Shown piece by piece: positions 36,404 through 47,870 of a DNA stretch of 64,000 bases. The notes beneath the pieces are model-generated. The model had not been told where the DNA came from and searched no databases. It saw nothing but the letters and a program-made list of their open reading frames with translations. Position numbers and translations under genes: made by a program. This DNA comes from Ascochyta rabiei (Eukaryota; Ascomycota; Dothideomycetes; Pleosporales; Didymellaceae): contig NC_082410.1 of the NCBI RefSeq assembly GCF_004011695.2, positions 372,001-436,000 on the forward strand, read 5' to 3'. Numbering within the stretch: position 1 is the stretch's first letter; each line of letters begins with the position of its first letter.

Positions 36404-37516
36404 ATGGACTCGCGCAGGAACCCGAGCAGCTTCCAGCAGCTGGAGAAGCTCGGCGAAGGCACCTATGCCACGGTGAGCGCCCACACGCTGATACGCTGCC
36501 ACGCTGCCCGCACCGCACACAAGCACCCACAAGAACCTACAAGCACCCACGAGAACCCACGAGAACCCACAAAAACCTACAAGAACCTACAAGAATCACA
36601 TGCTGACTACGCCCAGGTCTTCAAGGGCCGCAACCGCCAGACGGGCGAGCTCGTCGCCCTCAAGGAAATCCACCTCGACTCGGAGGAGGGCACCCCCTCG
36701 ACCGCCATCCGCGAAATCTCCCTTATGAAGGAGCTGCGCCACGAGAACATTGTCCTGCTGCACGACGTCATCCACACCGAGAACAAGCTCATGCTCGTCT
36801 TCGAGTTCATGGACAAGGACCTCAAGCGCTACATGGACTCGCGCGGCGACCGCGGCGCCCTCGACCCCCCCACCATCAAGTCCTTCATGTACCAGCTGAT
36901 GCGCGGCATCGCCTTCTGCCACGACAACCGCGTCCTGCACCGCGACCTCAAGCCCCAGAACCTGCTCATCAACAACCGTGGCCAGTTGAAGCTGGCCGAC
37001 TTTGGTCTCGCTCGCGCCTTTGGCATCCCTGTCAACACCTTCTCCAACGAGGTCGTCACCCTGTGGTACCGTGCCCCCGACGTCTTACTCGGCAGCCGCA
37101 CCTACAACACCAGCATCGACATCTGGTCTGCAGGCTGCATCATGGCCGAGATGTACACCGGCCGCCCGCTCTTCCCCGGCACCACCAACGAGGACCAGCT
37201 GCAGAAGATCTTCCGCCTCATGGGCACCCCTTCGGAGCGCTCGTGGCCCGGCATCTCTCAGTTCCCCGAATACAAGGGCAACTTCCCCGTCTACGCAACC
37301 CAGGACCTGCGACTGATCCTGCCTCAGGTCGATCAGGTCGGCCTCAACCTGCTCAACACCATGCTCCAGCTGCGGCCCGAGATGCGCGTGTCCGCAACCG
37401 CTTCCTTACAGCACCCATGGTTCAATGATCTGCCCCAACGGCAGCAGGAGCACGCCCAGGCCATGGCAGCCGCCCAGCAGGCACAGATGGGCGCTTATCA
37501 GGCACCTCAGTACTAG
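36404..37516 (+). CDS. Pho85/PhoA-type cyclin-dependent kinase
   Basis: Exon 1 is 36404-36472, the intron 36473-36616 (144 bp, GTGAGC donor, GCCCAG acceptor) and exon 2 is 36617-37516, giving 322 residues. Kinase hallmarks in order are GEGTYATV (Gly loop), ALKEI (Lys), the PSTAIREIS helix, [10 protein letters not shown] (catalytic loop), [22 protein letters not shown] (T-loop with Pho85-type sequence) and [14 protein letters not shown]. Yeast Pho85 is about 305 residues. With cyclins it controls phosphate response, glycogen and cell-cycle entry. The C-terminus is extended by a Gln/Ala-rich tail ([15 protein letters not shown]). The intron contains a degenerate 10 bp tandem repeat (CCACAAGAAC-like). 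Confidence 0.95.
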   Translation: MDSRRNPSSFQQLEKLGEGTYATVSAHTLIRCHAARTAHKHPQEPTSTHENPREPTKTYKNLQESHADYAQVFKGRNRQTGELVALKEIHLDSEEGTPSTAIREISLMKELRHENIVLLHDVIHTENKLMLVFEFMDKDLKRYMDSRGDRGALDPPTIKSFMYQLMRGIAFCHDNRVLHRDLKPQNLLINNRGQLKLADFGLARAFGIPVNTFSNEVVTLWYRAPDVLLGSRTYNTSIDIWSAGCIMAEMYTGRPLFPGTTNEDQLQKIFRLMGTPSERSWPGISQFPEYKGNFPVYATQDLRLILPQVDQVGLNLLNTMLQLRPEMRVSATASLQHPWFNDLPQRQQEHAQAMAAAQQAQMGAYQAPQY

Positions 37517-38253
37517 AACCACGACGAAACAGGCAAAGGGTGCATGCAGCAGTATCCTGAGCTTCGTCAGCAGTCGCTCGAGGCTTCGCAAGGTTCCCCA
37601 TGGCTGTCCTGCATGGACCTCCACCCCATCTGGCTTCCGTCATGAGCGCTGTGGGGAGGAATACGCGAGTTAGATGCACAATCCAATCTGACTTTGCCGT
37701 TCACCTAGGGAGCCCGTTGTGTCTGTCTCGGGAAGTCATACCACTGTGTCCCACTCACAAACCTGACCAAGTGCGTGAGTGAGGAAAAGCCATTCTCACC
37801 CAAGTCATGCGTATTGAGTCTCAGAATCTCAAAAGCCCAACTATGTCTGGGAAACGTTCCCACGCGACCCGGACACACTGCCACCTCCAAGGGCCTACGT
37901 ATGAATTCGTGTTGGAGGCGACGGCTTGTTGTAGAAGTATTTAACACAAGAGACGGCATCGTTCATGCTTGTCGATAGGGTAGTCATGTGCACAGTGCCC
38001 CCTCTTCTTTCTCTCTCTCTCTCTCTCTCTCTCTTTTCCTCTCAAAGCCGTTTAACGGCACGTCAAGGTGACCACCAATGGTTCACACACGTCAATGCAT
38101 TGAAACACATTCGAGTAGAGAGAACAGATGCATGGTCCATTGTGGCTTTTACTACCCTATCAAGCAAGGACAATAGCAGAAATCACGAAAGCTTTTTCCT
38201 GGCCCTATTTGAAAAGAAAGGAATGGAAATCAAGGAGATACAAGAAGACACAT
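37517..38253. other. Convergent 3' intergenic region with a (CT)12 microsatellite
   Basis: The 737 bp lie between two convergent genes. A perfect (CT)12 run occupies 38011-38034 inside a longer pyrimidine tract (about 38,001-38,045). No gene is supported. Confidence 0.6.
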
Positions 38254-41200
38254 CTACTGCCACTCAGTCCTCTCATACACACCCCTCTCCCGTCTTCCAG
38301 CCCGCTCCTCATACCCAGGAGGCTTGCTCGCACTCCGATTCCGCCCTTGCCCCACTTCGCTTGCGTAACCTGGCGGTCTACTCCCGCTTCTCTCCCTCCC
38401 CACTCCATACTCCGGTGGCCTCGGAAACCCCATTTCCGCAGCGCTGAACGGATACCCGCCTAGGTCCGTGCTGACGCCGCTCAGTACAGGGCTTCTCAAC
38501 GGACTCTTTGGTGGCGGGACTGGGTGATCCGCATTCACATCTCTCCCTCTGGATACCGGTGGTAGAGGGCGATGTGCGTAGTTGCTTTCCGCGAGTCGAT
38601 ACGTGTCGTCTGTGCGGAGGTGTCTGTATTCGACGCCAACATCGTTGAGACGAGGCGATTTGAATTCGCCGGCCATAACCTTCTCGTTCTCGCGCCGACG
38701 CTCGTACTCCTGGCGCAACATTCGAGATGCGTTGGTGCTCATGGAGAGGCTGTTGATTTTCTCGCTGATGCGGGCAATGTCGTTCTGCATAACCGTTGCG
38801 CCTTCAAAGTCTAGTGGCGCAGGAGGCAGTGGCCGTTGAGGTGGTGGTGTCGTGTTTGGTGTGTACTCTGTCTTGTGTGTTTGCGTGTTCGAGCGTGAGC
38901 GCTCGGATGGTGCCATCGGGCGGTCTGGGGTGGTGGTGGCCTCAAGTTCGACGGGAGCGTTGCGAACAGGTGTTGGGTCCCAAGCGCGTTGCCAGCACCA
39001 CGAGCGTTGTTGGCTGGCTTCGAGGAATTCAACATGTCCGCTGGAAACCCATTCGGGGCAGCGCTTTAGGTCTGTGCAGAGAAAGTAGCGTACCCCTTCT
39101 GTGTGTTTGAGACCCGTGACGTCGACTGAGAGTGTGGACAAGACTTGCAGGATGCCGTAGAGGAGGACCCAGCGGCCGAGGCGAGCTTCGCGTGGCGTGA
39201 CATTCTTAAGGTCAGTGGTGAGCTCGAAATGTCCAAATCGGTCAATGAGAATCGATCCTAAAACATCCGTCAGTCCGCAGATCCTGGTAAATCACGGGTC
39301 AGCTTACCGTTGAAGTTTACGTCTAGCTTCTCGATATTCGTAGCATCACTGAAGATGATCGAAAGCTGCAGATGTGTTTTTGCGTCTTTGGTGACATCTT
39401 TCGACTTGTCTTTCTTCAGCGAGGAGAAGAAACTCTTCTTCTCCTTCTCCTTTGCCGATTTCGAGACCTCTTTTGGCAATAGTGGATACGGATGGGGTAT
39501 GTGTGCATATCCAGCCTTCGCATCGTACATGACCAGCATATCGGTGATTCCAAGTTCTGGCAAATCTGCTTCGAACTCGTCGGTCCTGCGATGTTGCATT
39601 TCCCATTTTCTGCTGGCACGCTCTTCCCGAGGGTTCCAGTACACATCACGGTCGACTAGATAGTCGTATAGGGATCCGAAGTCGTTCTGCATCGCTAGGA
39701 CAATTTTACGGTTGAGCCAAGGACCTTGTGAGAGTGGTGGCCAAGAACCGTATACGCGGCTGTAGTGGTCGATCAGGAATTGTCGAAAAGCCTGGTAGCT
39801 TTGATGAACGGGACTGTTTGTGAGCTTTGGACTATCTTCCCATAGGTTGGTAAAATCAAAGTTGCCCAGCTTCTCTTCTCCCTCCATCACACGTAACTGC
39901 AAGGTTTTTGCTGCGATCCCAAGGTTCCTTCTCGTTACTATTGATAGTCTTTTGAACTCTTGAGTGTCTTCAATTTGGGGTGTGACCGCACCCGCAAGAT
40001 GTGTAAAGCACTCCAGATACCCCTGCCGCCATCTTACGTTGTCCTGTTCAGCCCATGCAAGAAGTGCCAATGCGCGCCTGACATTGTTGCACACGTTGTC
40101 GATTTCATAACGTCCTAGGTAGTTCGTTATCATCTGCACGCTCCACTCTGCAGGTGTTGTCCTCGAGCGGGTATCGAGATCGAGGTCGTACATGACTTGT
40201 ATCTGCGACTGAAGCGTGCTAAGCATATCAAAAAGGTCTGCGCCTACGATGGGCTTCCCGTGTAAAATAGCAAGGAAGTTTCGAATAGCTACATGGTGTA
40301 ACCTTTGTGCTTGTACAGTCCTGAGCTCCAATGGGGCAGTGAACCATATCTCGTGAGTTGGATTTCGTTGACTGTTTTGACGAGGGAGTGTCGACAAAGG
40401 TGAGCGCTCTCTATCCATTCGCGGAGCTCGGGCCGCTATTCTAGATGATGCTCTCGAAGACATCTGGTCGATGTCTAGGGGAAGTGGAGACATGCCACTG
40501 GGTGCAGTCGAATCAAACAATCCTCTCTCGTGAGCATACTGATTTGATGGCATCAAATCATTGGCAGCTGTCAGTGCCCAATCGTCCTCGTCCTCGTCGA
40601 GACGACCCATCGCAAGAGCGTTGCATAGCCAGCTCGAGCCTGAGCTTTGCAAAACGCCCAATTCGGCACGAATCGAAGGAACTGGATGGTCTTCGTCCAT
40701 TTGCTCTTCTTTGAAATAGATCAACACGCTGCCGTTGTGCATATCCTCGTCCTGTGTAACGTCAGACCATGCCTCGATGTGGCTTACAGTGGCGACTTAC
40801 AAAAGCAAAACCACCGTAGGGACGCATCTCTTCCTTGCCACCATCCCATATTTTGAAGTCCAGCCAGGTTCTTCTGTGGCTCGGAAGCAAGAGGGCAGAT
40901 GACTCGGTTCGAGAGGATGGGGGTGCAGGTGATGGCGCGGCTGCCGATTTGATTGGGACTCCACCACCTCTTCCGCGAGGCGCCTTCGTCTCTTTTCCAT
41001 TGGCCTGGAACTTCGCCTTCTCTTTCCCTTTGGCTGAGTGGTCTGAGACGGAGGCAGCGCCGCTTGTAGATGACTTTGGTAGCTTCCCATGACTTGACGA
41101 ATCATTCGAGTAGACAGTGTTCAGACGCGATCGGTGACCGCTGTCATTTGTGCCGCTGCTACGTGAAGTTCCATGGCTTAAATTGCTGGAAACGGTGATT

Positions 41201-41367
41201 GAGCGGGAGAGTCCAGCGTTTCGCGACCCGTTGCTGCTTGGTGTAGCTCGCCAGTCGGCGAAAGCATCGTGCGTTTCTGGGGCTTTACCCTGTACTGCAA
41301 CCTTCTTCTCTTTCTTTTGGATATCCTTCTGTTGGACTTTGCGGCTTCGAGCTCCCCTTGCCGACAT
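38254..41367 (-). CDS. DUF8004-type conserved fungal protein
   Basis: Exons are 41367-40801, 40751-39308 and 39257-38254, with introns of 49 bp (GTAAGT) and 50 bp (GTAAGC), giving 1004 residues; all junctions keep the frame. The start at 41367 (MSARGARSRKVQQK) is the first ATG; the frame extends two codons further without one. The N-terminus is basic and Ser-rich, and a globular core starts near RTWLDFKIWDGGKEEMRPYGG. The middle holds long helical segments (HHVAIRNFLAILHGKPIVG and NYLGRYEIDNVCNNVRRAL). The C-terminal third is disordered and Pro/Arg/Ser-rich (RSGSRPPGY, then RSASKPPGY). This matches the large Pezizomycotina family called DUF8004; function unknown. It is not membrane bound by sequence. 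Confidence 0.8.
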
Positions 41368-42810
41368 CTTCAAATGCAGTATCTAGCTGTATGGGAGTGC
41401 AAGCGATAAGCACAGAGTTTGTAAGACAGTGCCCCTCAAGGACCAAAACGCTTTACTGAGGACTCAACAGCCCATCTTGCGCGGAGTTGCTGCAAAGGAA
41501 AGGTCGGATGAACGAGTGGATGGACGCAACCGGGAAGCAGGTACATGAATCTAAGGCTCAAGAAAGGAAAGAACTATAAACGTATGCACATACGGAAACC
41601 GAAACCTGAGGGATGGAAAAGACAAAGCGCCCTACACTTCACAATCGTAAAGCTGCGAGTCCATATAGATTCTCGTCCCTGAAGGCCCTTGTCCGGATGT
41701 CCCGCCCGTCGGGTTGTGTGGAGATCAGAACGGTCCAAATTGGGGATGGTGGACCGTGTCGCCGGTGTTGTACTGATAAGCATCCATGCGCATTCTACCG
41801 AATGCTGCGCCCATTTTTTTGTTTTAGCACAAGCGAGTGGCAGATCATTCTCAGCAAGAAGATCACGCTTCTCAGTGAATTTCATGCGTGTCATGTCTTG
41901 AAGCCTGAATCTGAAAATACACGCTGTCCAGAAGAGGATGGCGGAGAAAGTCCAAGCGGTGATAAGGGATGGCCATATCGTGTGATTCTGGGCGTCAGCA
42001 ATCCCATCACGCTGCAGGGCGAGATGAGTTGTTCGGTTCATTGACGGAAAAACGGCGGTGCCTGTGCCGCACGTTCTCACAGGTCTTGGATCTAACGACG
42101 TGCAGTCTCCTCTGGCAGGGGTGGCTCCAGAGGCCAGGCACAGCGAATTGGTCAATGCACATTCACAAAATGGAGTGCGCGGAGATCCTCACTCCAGCTT
42201 CGCGACCGAAAGCTGCCAGTGCACGTCGGCGCTGGTGAGCGTTGCATGGTGAAAGTTGTGTCGTGTTTGTTGGTAGGTTGCAGGTATTTGGCCAAGGCAG
42301 CTTAATCAACAAGGATGCCTTGGTAGTGGTACCCAGGGCGACGAAGCCTGCACTGAGCTGGAACGGCGCGACTCTGGCCCAATGTCGCAATGGATCTGGG
42401 TGAGTAGGCTTTGGCTTATGTCGTTGATTCGCAGACTGACGATGCGAAAACAGGTGTGGAAGCTGGAAGGCTGGGGTGTGGCTGCTCGAAGGCTAACACC
42501 AACCTCCCCGCAGTTCGTGTAAAAGCTGCCGGATTCCGACTCTACGTCACGCTGCTTTCCATCACGAGTCGTTCTCTGCAGTGTTGCGTTGTTACCCACG
42601 ACTGCACGCTTTAAACAAGCTGCATCCTGGTCGCTGCTTTATAAACTTGCGTTGTCCCACGTTCTTCTGTGCAGCCGTCCTGCACCTCCCCTCGCAGCGC
42701 CGCACGTTCTCTTGGAGCATCTCACGGCCTACAACCAACAAAGCAACAACGCCATTGTTTCGCAACACTCGATTCTGATCAACGACACCAATCAACAACC
42801 AACCGCCAGC
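41368..42810. promoter_or_regulatory. Divergent intergenic region, 1.4 kb
   Basis: This lies between the DUF8004-type gene and the MARVEL-like gene, which point away from each other. A minus-strand frame of about 150 codons (42,041-41,574) exists but lacks family features, so I do not call it. No repeat or clear motif is seen. The region just upstream of 42811 is CA-rich (CAACAAAGCAACAACGCC), as in many fungal 5' leaders. Confidence 0.4.
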
Positions 42811-43475
42811 ATGTCGATCTCCGGCCTTTCGTTCGTCTTCTGGCGCATCTTGCAGATCGTCACATTGATTCCCACGCTTGGCATGCTTGCCTGGTTCGTC
42901 TCCTGGTACGACGACCGCAATCTGCTCACACCACGATCCATCTTGGTGCTCTTCATAGTCTCCGTGCTAGGAGCAGCATGGGCCATGGGAACGTTGTTCC
43001 TGTACTCGCGCGCACGACACTCGGCCAAATTTGTGGCATTTATCGATCTTCTCTTCATCGGTGCATTTATTGGCGGTGTCTACGTCCTGCGAGGCATCGC
43101 TGATGCGAACTGCTCCAACTGGTCTTCCAACGGCTCATATAGCGCCAATCTGGGACTCTTCATCATCTCCGGCAACCGCTACAGTCTCAACATCGACCGA
43201 CAATGCGCAATGCTCAAGGCCTCATTCGCATTCGGCATCATGTAAGTAACTCTAAACGCGTAGGCGCGATTTAGTAAACTAACAATCCACCCAGGAACTG
43301 CGTCTTCTTTTTCATCACGTGCCTACTGGCTCTTCTCGTCGCCCGTCACCACCGCGACAGCCGTGACCGCGTGGTCGTTAAGCGCGAGGTCCATCGCTCC
43401 CGTCACGGCCACCACTCGCGCAGCCCGCGCACCTCGCACTCGCGCCACAGCCACAGCCGTCGCAGCTACGTCTAA
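42811..43475 (+). CDS. MARVEL-like four-helix membrane protein
   Basis: Exon 1 is 42811-43241, the intron 43242-43294 (53 bp, GTAAGT, ACTAAC branch, CCCAG) and exon 2 is 43295-43475, giving 203 residues. Four hydrophobic segments are visible: about 7-30 (WRILQIVTLIPTLGMLAWFV), 43-65 (ILVLFIVSVLGAAWAMGTL), 74-95 (FVAFIDLLFIGAFIGGVYVL) and 136-158 (split by the intron). The loop with NCSNW and Cys residues before helix 4 is typical of fungal MARVEL proteins. The C-terminal tail is strongly basic and Arg/His/Ser-rich (SRHGHHSRSPRTSHSRH) and should be cytosolic. Relatives sit in plasma membrane or eisosome-like domains; the specific role is unknown. Confidence 0.85.
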
Positions 43476-43949
43476 ATCTATGGCGTAAGACGAGAACGTT
43501 TACCTGAGTCAGGTAACGGAATGTGTACAAGACAATGATTTCCTTTGAACTTGGTTCGACTTTGATGAGATACCTGATCTGACAGACTGGATTGGACATG
43601 CAAGAATATGCATGATATTATGGAATAGCGTTAGGATTATACACGCACGATAAGATACCACATACCCCGACCTCACAACACTTTGTAGATAGCTTAATGA
43701 ATTGCTTACAGCATCACCTTCACAACATCAGCTACCTTCGTTGTCACTCGTTAAGAATTCGTGTCGGCTGTTTCAAGAAGCAGAGTTGGACTCTCTGAGG
43801 GTGATGGCTTCTCAATCTGTCTTGGTCTTCCAGAGTGAAACTTTGGCGAGATATCCTTATTGATGGTCCTCGCTATGTTCTGACTACAACAGCATATCCT
43901 TGTATTCTGATCTGAGTCCTTCCTTCCAGTACTTGCATAAGGAGTTCTA
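43476..43949. other. Intergenic, nothing specific seen
   Basis: This contains the 3' flank of the MARVEL-like gene. A minus-strand frame at 44,020-43,751 overlaps its right part, but I see no domain in it and treat it as chance or as tail debris of the kinase pseudogene. Confidence 0.35.
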
Positions 43950-44601
43950 CTAAGATGGTTGTTGACTACAGAAATGAAGTCTTTCGAGACGGTCTTTCTG
44001 GGTGTCATCTGCACTGGCACTCCAATAGGCCTCGACGTCGTTGAAGAAGGTGTGTAAGTAGCAAACGGCGATCAGATGAAGCAGAAGTCCTAGGAATTGT
44101 TGATAAGTGTACGTTCCGATGAGTCTGATCATATGAGTGTGGCTAAGCTTCTTCAAGATAGCAAGTTCCTTCGTATATCTTTGCCCCATCTTGCGAATCA
44201 GAGGCACCCTTTTCCATGCCAAGGCGTAGTCATGAACAACGGTCGTGTAGACATCGCCCATGGAGCCCTTGCCAAGGAAATGACCTGTGGAGCTGCATAA
44301 GCTTCTGACAGCGCGTAAACTGGATGTACACACCTTCTTGGAGAGGAAAAGCTTCTCTTTGGCCAAAGTCCGCGTGTGAGCCGCGACCGGACATTGACCA
44401 GTCGAGTTTGAGATGTAGAAACCATTCGCGACCATCATTGTTAACGCTGCGATATACACTCTCACCTTCACCTTCGCCATTATCTGCGTCGTTGGCCATG
44501 TACATACTACAAAGCCGGGCTAAAGCTACCTGTGAAGCATGGAAGTCACGCACAAACGTAGTCTTCCTGCGTTCCGAATTGGAGATCTCGTGGGCCCGCA
44601 C
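43950..44601 (-). pseudogene. Truncated protein-kinase pseudogene
   Basis: One frame (from about 44,601) gives SERRKTTFVRDFHASQVAL and EWFLHLKLDWSMSGRGSHA, the N-terminal extension of a fungal Ser/Thr kinase family. The kinase N-lobe (STGHFLGKGSMGDVYTTVV, then ALAWKRVPLIRKMG and KELAILKKLSHTHMIRLIGT) is in another frame. The frame switch lies near 44,289-44,309 and needs a one-base indel. The sequence ends after VEAYWSASADDTQKDRL at a stop (43950); the catalytic loop and C-lobe (HRD, DFG) are absent. Upstream, a TGA interrupts the frame near 44,655. It is wedged 92 bp from the Afi1 stop codon. It is probably a decayed copy of an expanded kinase family. Confidence 0.75.
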
Positions 44602-44692
44602 GTAAGAAGTGTGCTTCGCATCGATGAAGGAAAATTGGTATCGAGCATGTCATACGTCGTATCTTACTTGTGCAGGCCATGGATTACGTTGT

Positions 44693-47161
44693 TTATTTGG
44701 GTGGCCCACCTTCCTCCCTCTTCACCCTGAAGAAAGCCAGCTTAGCAAATCTCCCTAGACTGCCCCAGAAGTACCTTCCCGCAGGATGATCCATGATTCT
44801 CTCGAGCAGCTTCACCACTCCCATCCTCACGTCCTGCCTGGGATGAAATAGACCTAGACTCAGATAGAACAGGCCTGTATTGCTCTCTGGAATCACGCAC
44901 AGCAACTGTAAGATGGCTTCATACTGCAGCTTTTCGCTTGGCCTCCTCTCAGGGTCATTTGCAAAGGTGAGGTGTTGCGCAGCAGACGGCAGGTCGGCTT
45001 CAGATCCTGATGCACTTGCGTTCGGAGAGCCAGCCTCTTCAACACAACGCGCAAGAGCAAGGTATATGGCTGCTGATTGATCATGCGAGAGCTTCAGGCA
45101 GCGCAGCTTATCGTGCTGATGATGAAGATCAAGAGCTCTCACTGGCTTTTTTTTCCATTGCCTCGCGAGGTCCTGTACACAGGTGTAATAGCTCCTTGTA
45201 CTACGCCACCCTTCGAGACGATGTACATTGGCGGCGAGTTCGCGGAGGCGAGAATGGTCGTCTGGCCAGACGTAACCATGACCTGACACGCCATAGGCAC
45301 CGGCATCAGTCTCGTGCGAGCCGATGTACAAGGCGGAGGCGCCGTACACAGTCTCTTCGAAGGCGGCGGCGATACGAGTGAACTTCAGCACCCACGAACG
45401 CCATTTCGCTCTGATGGCCGTTTCACCATGACGATTTGCTATGCTCTGTAGCAAAGTCTCCATGAACTGATTATCACCAGTGGAATCTACGCCGCCCTTG
45501 CTGTCAGAGCTCATTTGACTGCCTGCGCCACTGACTGGAATGCCATGTTGCTGGAAGTAGAGTGATCCCTCTGTCGGCGAGGCTGACTCGATGCGATTGC
45601 TTATCTTCATGCGGCCAGTAGGAAGGTCACATAGCACGTCCCACCATTCGGGCTTGAACGAGAAGGTGGGGTTGGTAACACCAGCGATGAAGCCAGGGAC
45701 CTTGAGGAGGTCATCGACCTTGGTGAGATCGGTGTACGGAAAGGCGTGACGAACGAAGCCGCGCAGAACGCCGCCTGATGCCAGGGTGCATGCTGCAAGG
45801 ACAGCTTCAGCCACTTCACTTGATGGTCGATTGTGGCCGATGAAGATGATGCGCTTTTGTGTCAACAACGCGTTGACCAGGACGATGATGGGATGGGTGT
45901 ATGCGCCGCTTGTCGTGAGATGTGGATGTAACGCGAAGGGCTGGGGTTGTGTCGAGTGAGGGGTGGAGAAGGTCTGGATCAGCTTGATGAGAGAGTAGTC
46001 GCCGACGCTTTCTGGGCTCAAAGCGGATGGAATCTTGACGGGGACCGGGATGCCGTTGTAGTATATTTTCGACTCAAACTCGTGTGTGTCTCGTGGAAGG
46101 GAGTAGGCGATCCTTTTTGGCTGGGAATCGGTCGAGGATAGGGAGGTCCTTTCGGCGTCGGCTGCCTTTCGCTGCCGAATCATCTGTTCGAACTTTTCAA
46201 TGAACATGTCCTTTGCATCGCCAGCGTGCAGCACAAAGCTCTCCAGCGACGAGAGCTTGGGCATCAAGGACAGATCCATGGCGTTGAGTGCGTTGTAGAG
46301 TGAAGCAAGTGTCTCGATGACGGGGTGTCGAAAGTACTCTTCGAGAGCCAGCAAGAGTAAAGGCTTGTAGATGTGTAGGAAGGAGTGGCGGGTGCAAATG
46401 GCCATGGCTTTGACAACGGCGCCTCGCTTGACGGTGTTGTCTTGCTTGGTGTTGACCAGGTTCAGGACATAGACGAGCGGGGGGCCGTCAGCGTCGTGCT
46501 CCTCGTCGCTGCCGTCTGTGTCGTCGCTGCCGTCTGTATTGTCGTATGCATGGTGCTCGTCGTCTCCATCAGCTTGGTCGGCGTGCTGGCCCTGTTTCCG
46601 CCTCCTGCGCTTGCGTCTGCGCTCTCTCCGAGCCTCCTTCTCCTCCTCTTCGGTGGTGGTGTCCTTGTGGAGGAAGAAGATGGTCCAGTCCTGGGCGCGT
46701 GAGTGGACTTGGTCGGGCAGCATGAGCTCGGCCAGGGTGGTCTCGTCTCCACTGATGGCGGCGGGGTACTGGTTCTCCATGACGGAGCCGCGGTCAATGT
46801 CGAAGGAGGCGACGAGGATGTACTCGACATGGCGCTCGACGGCGTCGGCGGGATACTGCGAGCGCAGTCTGGCCATGGCGGGGCCGAGCTTGTGGGAGTG
46901 GGCCGAGGTTCGCGACGAGGAGGCAGCTTCGTCTATGTCGTCGCGCTCGGGGAGCATGGGCGGGTGTGGGGAGCGCGCCTTGCGGGGATCGTTGCGCACC
47001 GAGCTCGAAGGCGAGCGCGAGGGCGGGAAGGAGGAGAACGAGGGCTGGCGCTGCAGGCCGGCTGGTGGGGCGGGCGAGGGTGCGGGTGCGGGTGCGGGTG
47101 CGGGTGCGGGTGCGGGTGCGGGTGGCCGCTGGGCATTCACCTCTGCCATGAGTGTTTCCAT
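44693..47161 (-). CDS. Afi1-like Arf3-docking / DENN-type polarity protein
   Basis: A single exon of 822 residues; the first ATG of the frame is 47161 ([11 protein letters not shown]), with another Met four codons later. After a Pro/Ala repeat and a Ser-rich disordered leader comes the Afi1 docking domain, starting [20 protein letters not shown] near 110. It continues through [10 protein letters not shown], an acidic/basic insert ([13 protein letters not shown]) and [19 protein letters not shown]. The central SPA/DENN-like part includes [19 protein letters not shown] and [20 protein letters not shown]. Yeast Afi1 binds Arf3 and acts in polarity and vesicle traffic. The APAPAPAP tract is encoded by a GGTGCG hexamer array at about 47,085-47,122. 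Confidence 0.88.
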   Translation of the reverse strand: METLMAEVNAQRPPAPAPAPAPAPAPAPSPAPPAGLQRQPSFSSFPPSRSPSSSVRNDPRKARSPHPPMLPERDDIDEAASSSRTSAHSHKLGPAMARLRSQYPADAVERHVEYILVASFDIDRGSVMENQYPAAISGDETTLAELMLPDQVHSRAQDWTIFFLHKDTTTEEEEKEARRERRRKRRRRKQGQHADQADGDDEHHAYDNTDGSDDTDGSDEEHDADGPPLVYVLNLVNTKQDNTVKRGAVVKAMAICTRHSFLHIYKPLLLLALEEYFRHPVIETLASLYNALNAMDLSLMPKLSSLESFVLHAGDAKDMFIEKFEQMIRQRKAADAERTSLSSTDSQPKRIAYSLPRDTHEFESKIYYNGIPVPVKIPSALSPESVGDYSLIKLIQTFSTPHSTQPQPFALHPHLTTSGAYTHPIIVLVNALLTQKRIIFIGHNRPSSEVAEAVLAACTLASGGVLRGFVRHAFPYTDLTKVDDLLKVPGFIAGVTNPTFSFKPEWWDVLCDLPTGRMKISNRIESASPTEGSLYFQQHGIPVSGAGSQMSSDSKGGVDSTGDNQFMETLLQSIANRHGETAIRAKWRSWVLKFTRIAAAFEETVYGASALYIGSHETDAGAYGVSGHGYVWPDDHSRLRELAANVHRLEGWRSTRSYYTCVQDLARQWKKKPVRALDLHHQHDKLRCLKLSHDQSAAIYLALARCVEEAGSPNASASGSEADLPSAAQHLTFANDPERRPSEKLQYEAILQLLCVIPESNTGLFYLSLGLFHPRQDVRMGVVKLLERIMDHPAGRYFWGSLGRFAKLAFFRVKREEGGPPK

Positions 47162-47420
47162 CTTCTCCACGATCCCACCGTTTCACGCATGGCGTGGATC
47201 TGCGGTGTGATCGCGCTAAGGGGCTCCACACAGGGGCTAGCGTCCCAGAGGTGACGGGAGACAGTCGAGGTTGGATGGTCGATGGTCGACGGTCGACGTC
47301 GGGCGTTTGGCCGGGACGAGGACCACAGCCTGTCACGTGAGCACGTAGGGGGAGCGCTGCAGGCGGCTGGCTTCCACGTCACGCGGCACGCAACGCGCTC
47401 TTGTGGTGTGCTGGTGGCTG

Positions 47421-47500
47421 GTGGCTGGATAGCTGGATAGCAGGAGAGCACGATGGCAGGATAGCTGGATAGCTGGATAGCAGGAGAGCACGATGGCAGG
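47421..47500. repeat. 40 bp tandem repeat, two units
   Basis: The block GGATAGCAGGAGAGCACGAT recurs exactly 40 bp apart (starts near 47,435 and 47,475), each preceded by GGATAGCT units. The array degrades into GGCAGGAT-like decamers on its right. Confidence 0.9.
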
Positions 47501-47677
47501 ATGGTAGGATGGCAGGATGGACCCTGAAGTTGGGAGTGGGGGGTTGGGATTTGGGACGGAGGCTTATCGATAGACGCGCAGGGATGAGCGACTTGGTGGC
47601 ATCGTGTTGACGGCTGGTTGCTGGGGAAAGGCGGCCAACGTCAACACGGCGCAAACACGCTGGACCGTCGCCGAATC

Positions 47678-47817
47678 GAGCATCGAGCGGTGAGCATTGA
47701 ACATTAAGCATTAAGCACTAAGCACTACGCACTAAGCACTAAGCATTAAGCATCTAGCATCTCACACCGAGCATCTCACATTTCACATTTCACATCTCAC
47801 ATCTCACATCTCACATC
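47678..47817. repeat. Heptamer array, 20 units in register
   Basis: Twenty consecutive 7-mers in perfect phase: two GAGCNNN units, GAGCATT, GAACATT, several AAGCATT/AAGCACT, then AAGCATC, TAGCATC, TCACACC, GAGCATC and finally TCACATT/TCACATC units. There are no indels across 140 bp. The array grades from an AAGCACT type to a TCACATC type. It ends 53 bp before the ATG of the myosin light-chain gene and so lies in its promoter or 5' leader. Confidence 0.95.
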
Positions 47818-47870
47818 TCACCGCCAGTGCAACCCTCTCTGCACTGCAATCAGAGACACAACACAACATC

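Larger units (their letters stand above)
47162..47870. promoter_or_regulatory. Divergent promoter between Afi1-like and myosin light chain genes
   Basis: The interval holds two tandem arrays listed separately (40 bp units at 47421-47500 and heptamers at 47678-47817) plus ten-base GGCAGGATGG-like units following the first array (about 47,500-47,522). A CA-rich leader precedes the light-chain ATG at 47871. Confidence 0.5.

Noticed and set aside
35155..36462. Minus-strand 435-codon frame rich in Gln/Arg, and other frames of poly-Thr, Asn, Val, Leu or Cys across the same place
   Set aside because: The frame is open only because the minisatellite has units divisible by three. It runs antisense through the kinase first exon and has no domain.
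41574..42155. Minus-strand frame of up to 193 codons
   Set aside because: No ATG at its start (first ATG at about 42,041), no recognisable domain, and it lies in a promoter-sized intergenic region.
43751..44020. Minus-strand 89-codon frame
   Set aside because: No family features; it overlaps the decayed kinase fragment in another frame.
46518..47254. Plus-strand frames of 230 and 183 codons
   Set aside because: Antisense shadows of the GC-rich 5' part of the Afi1-like gene, including its GGTGCG repeat.
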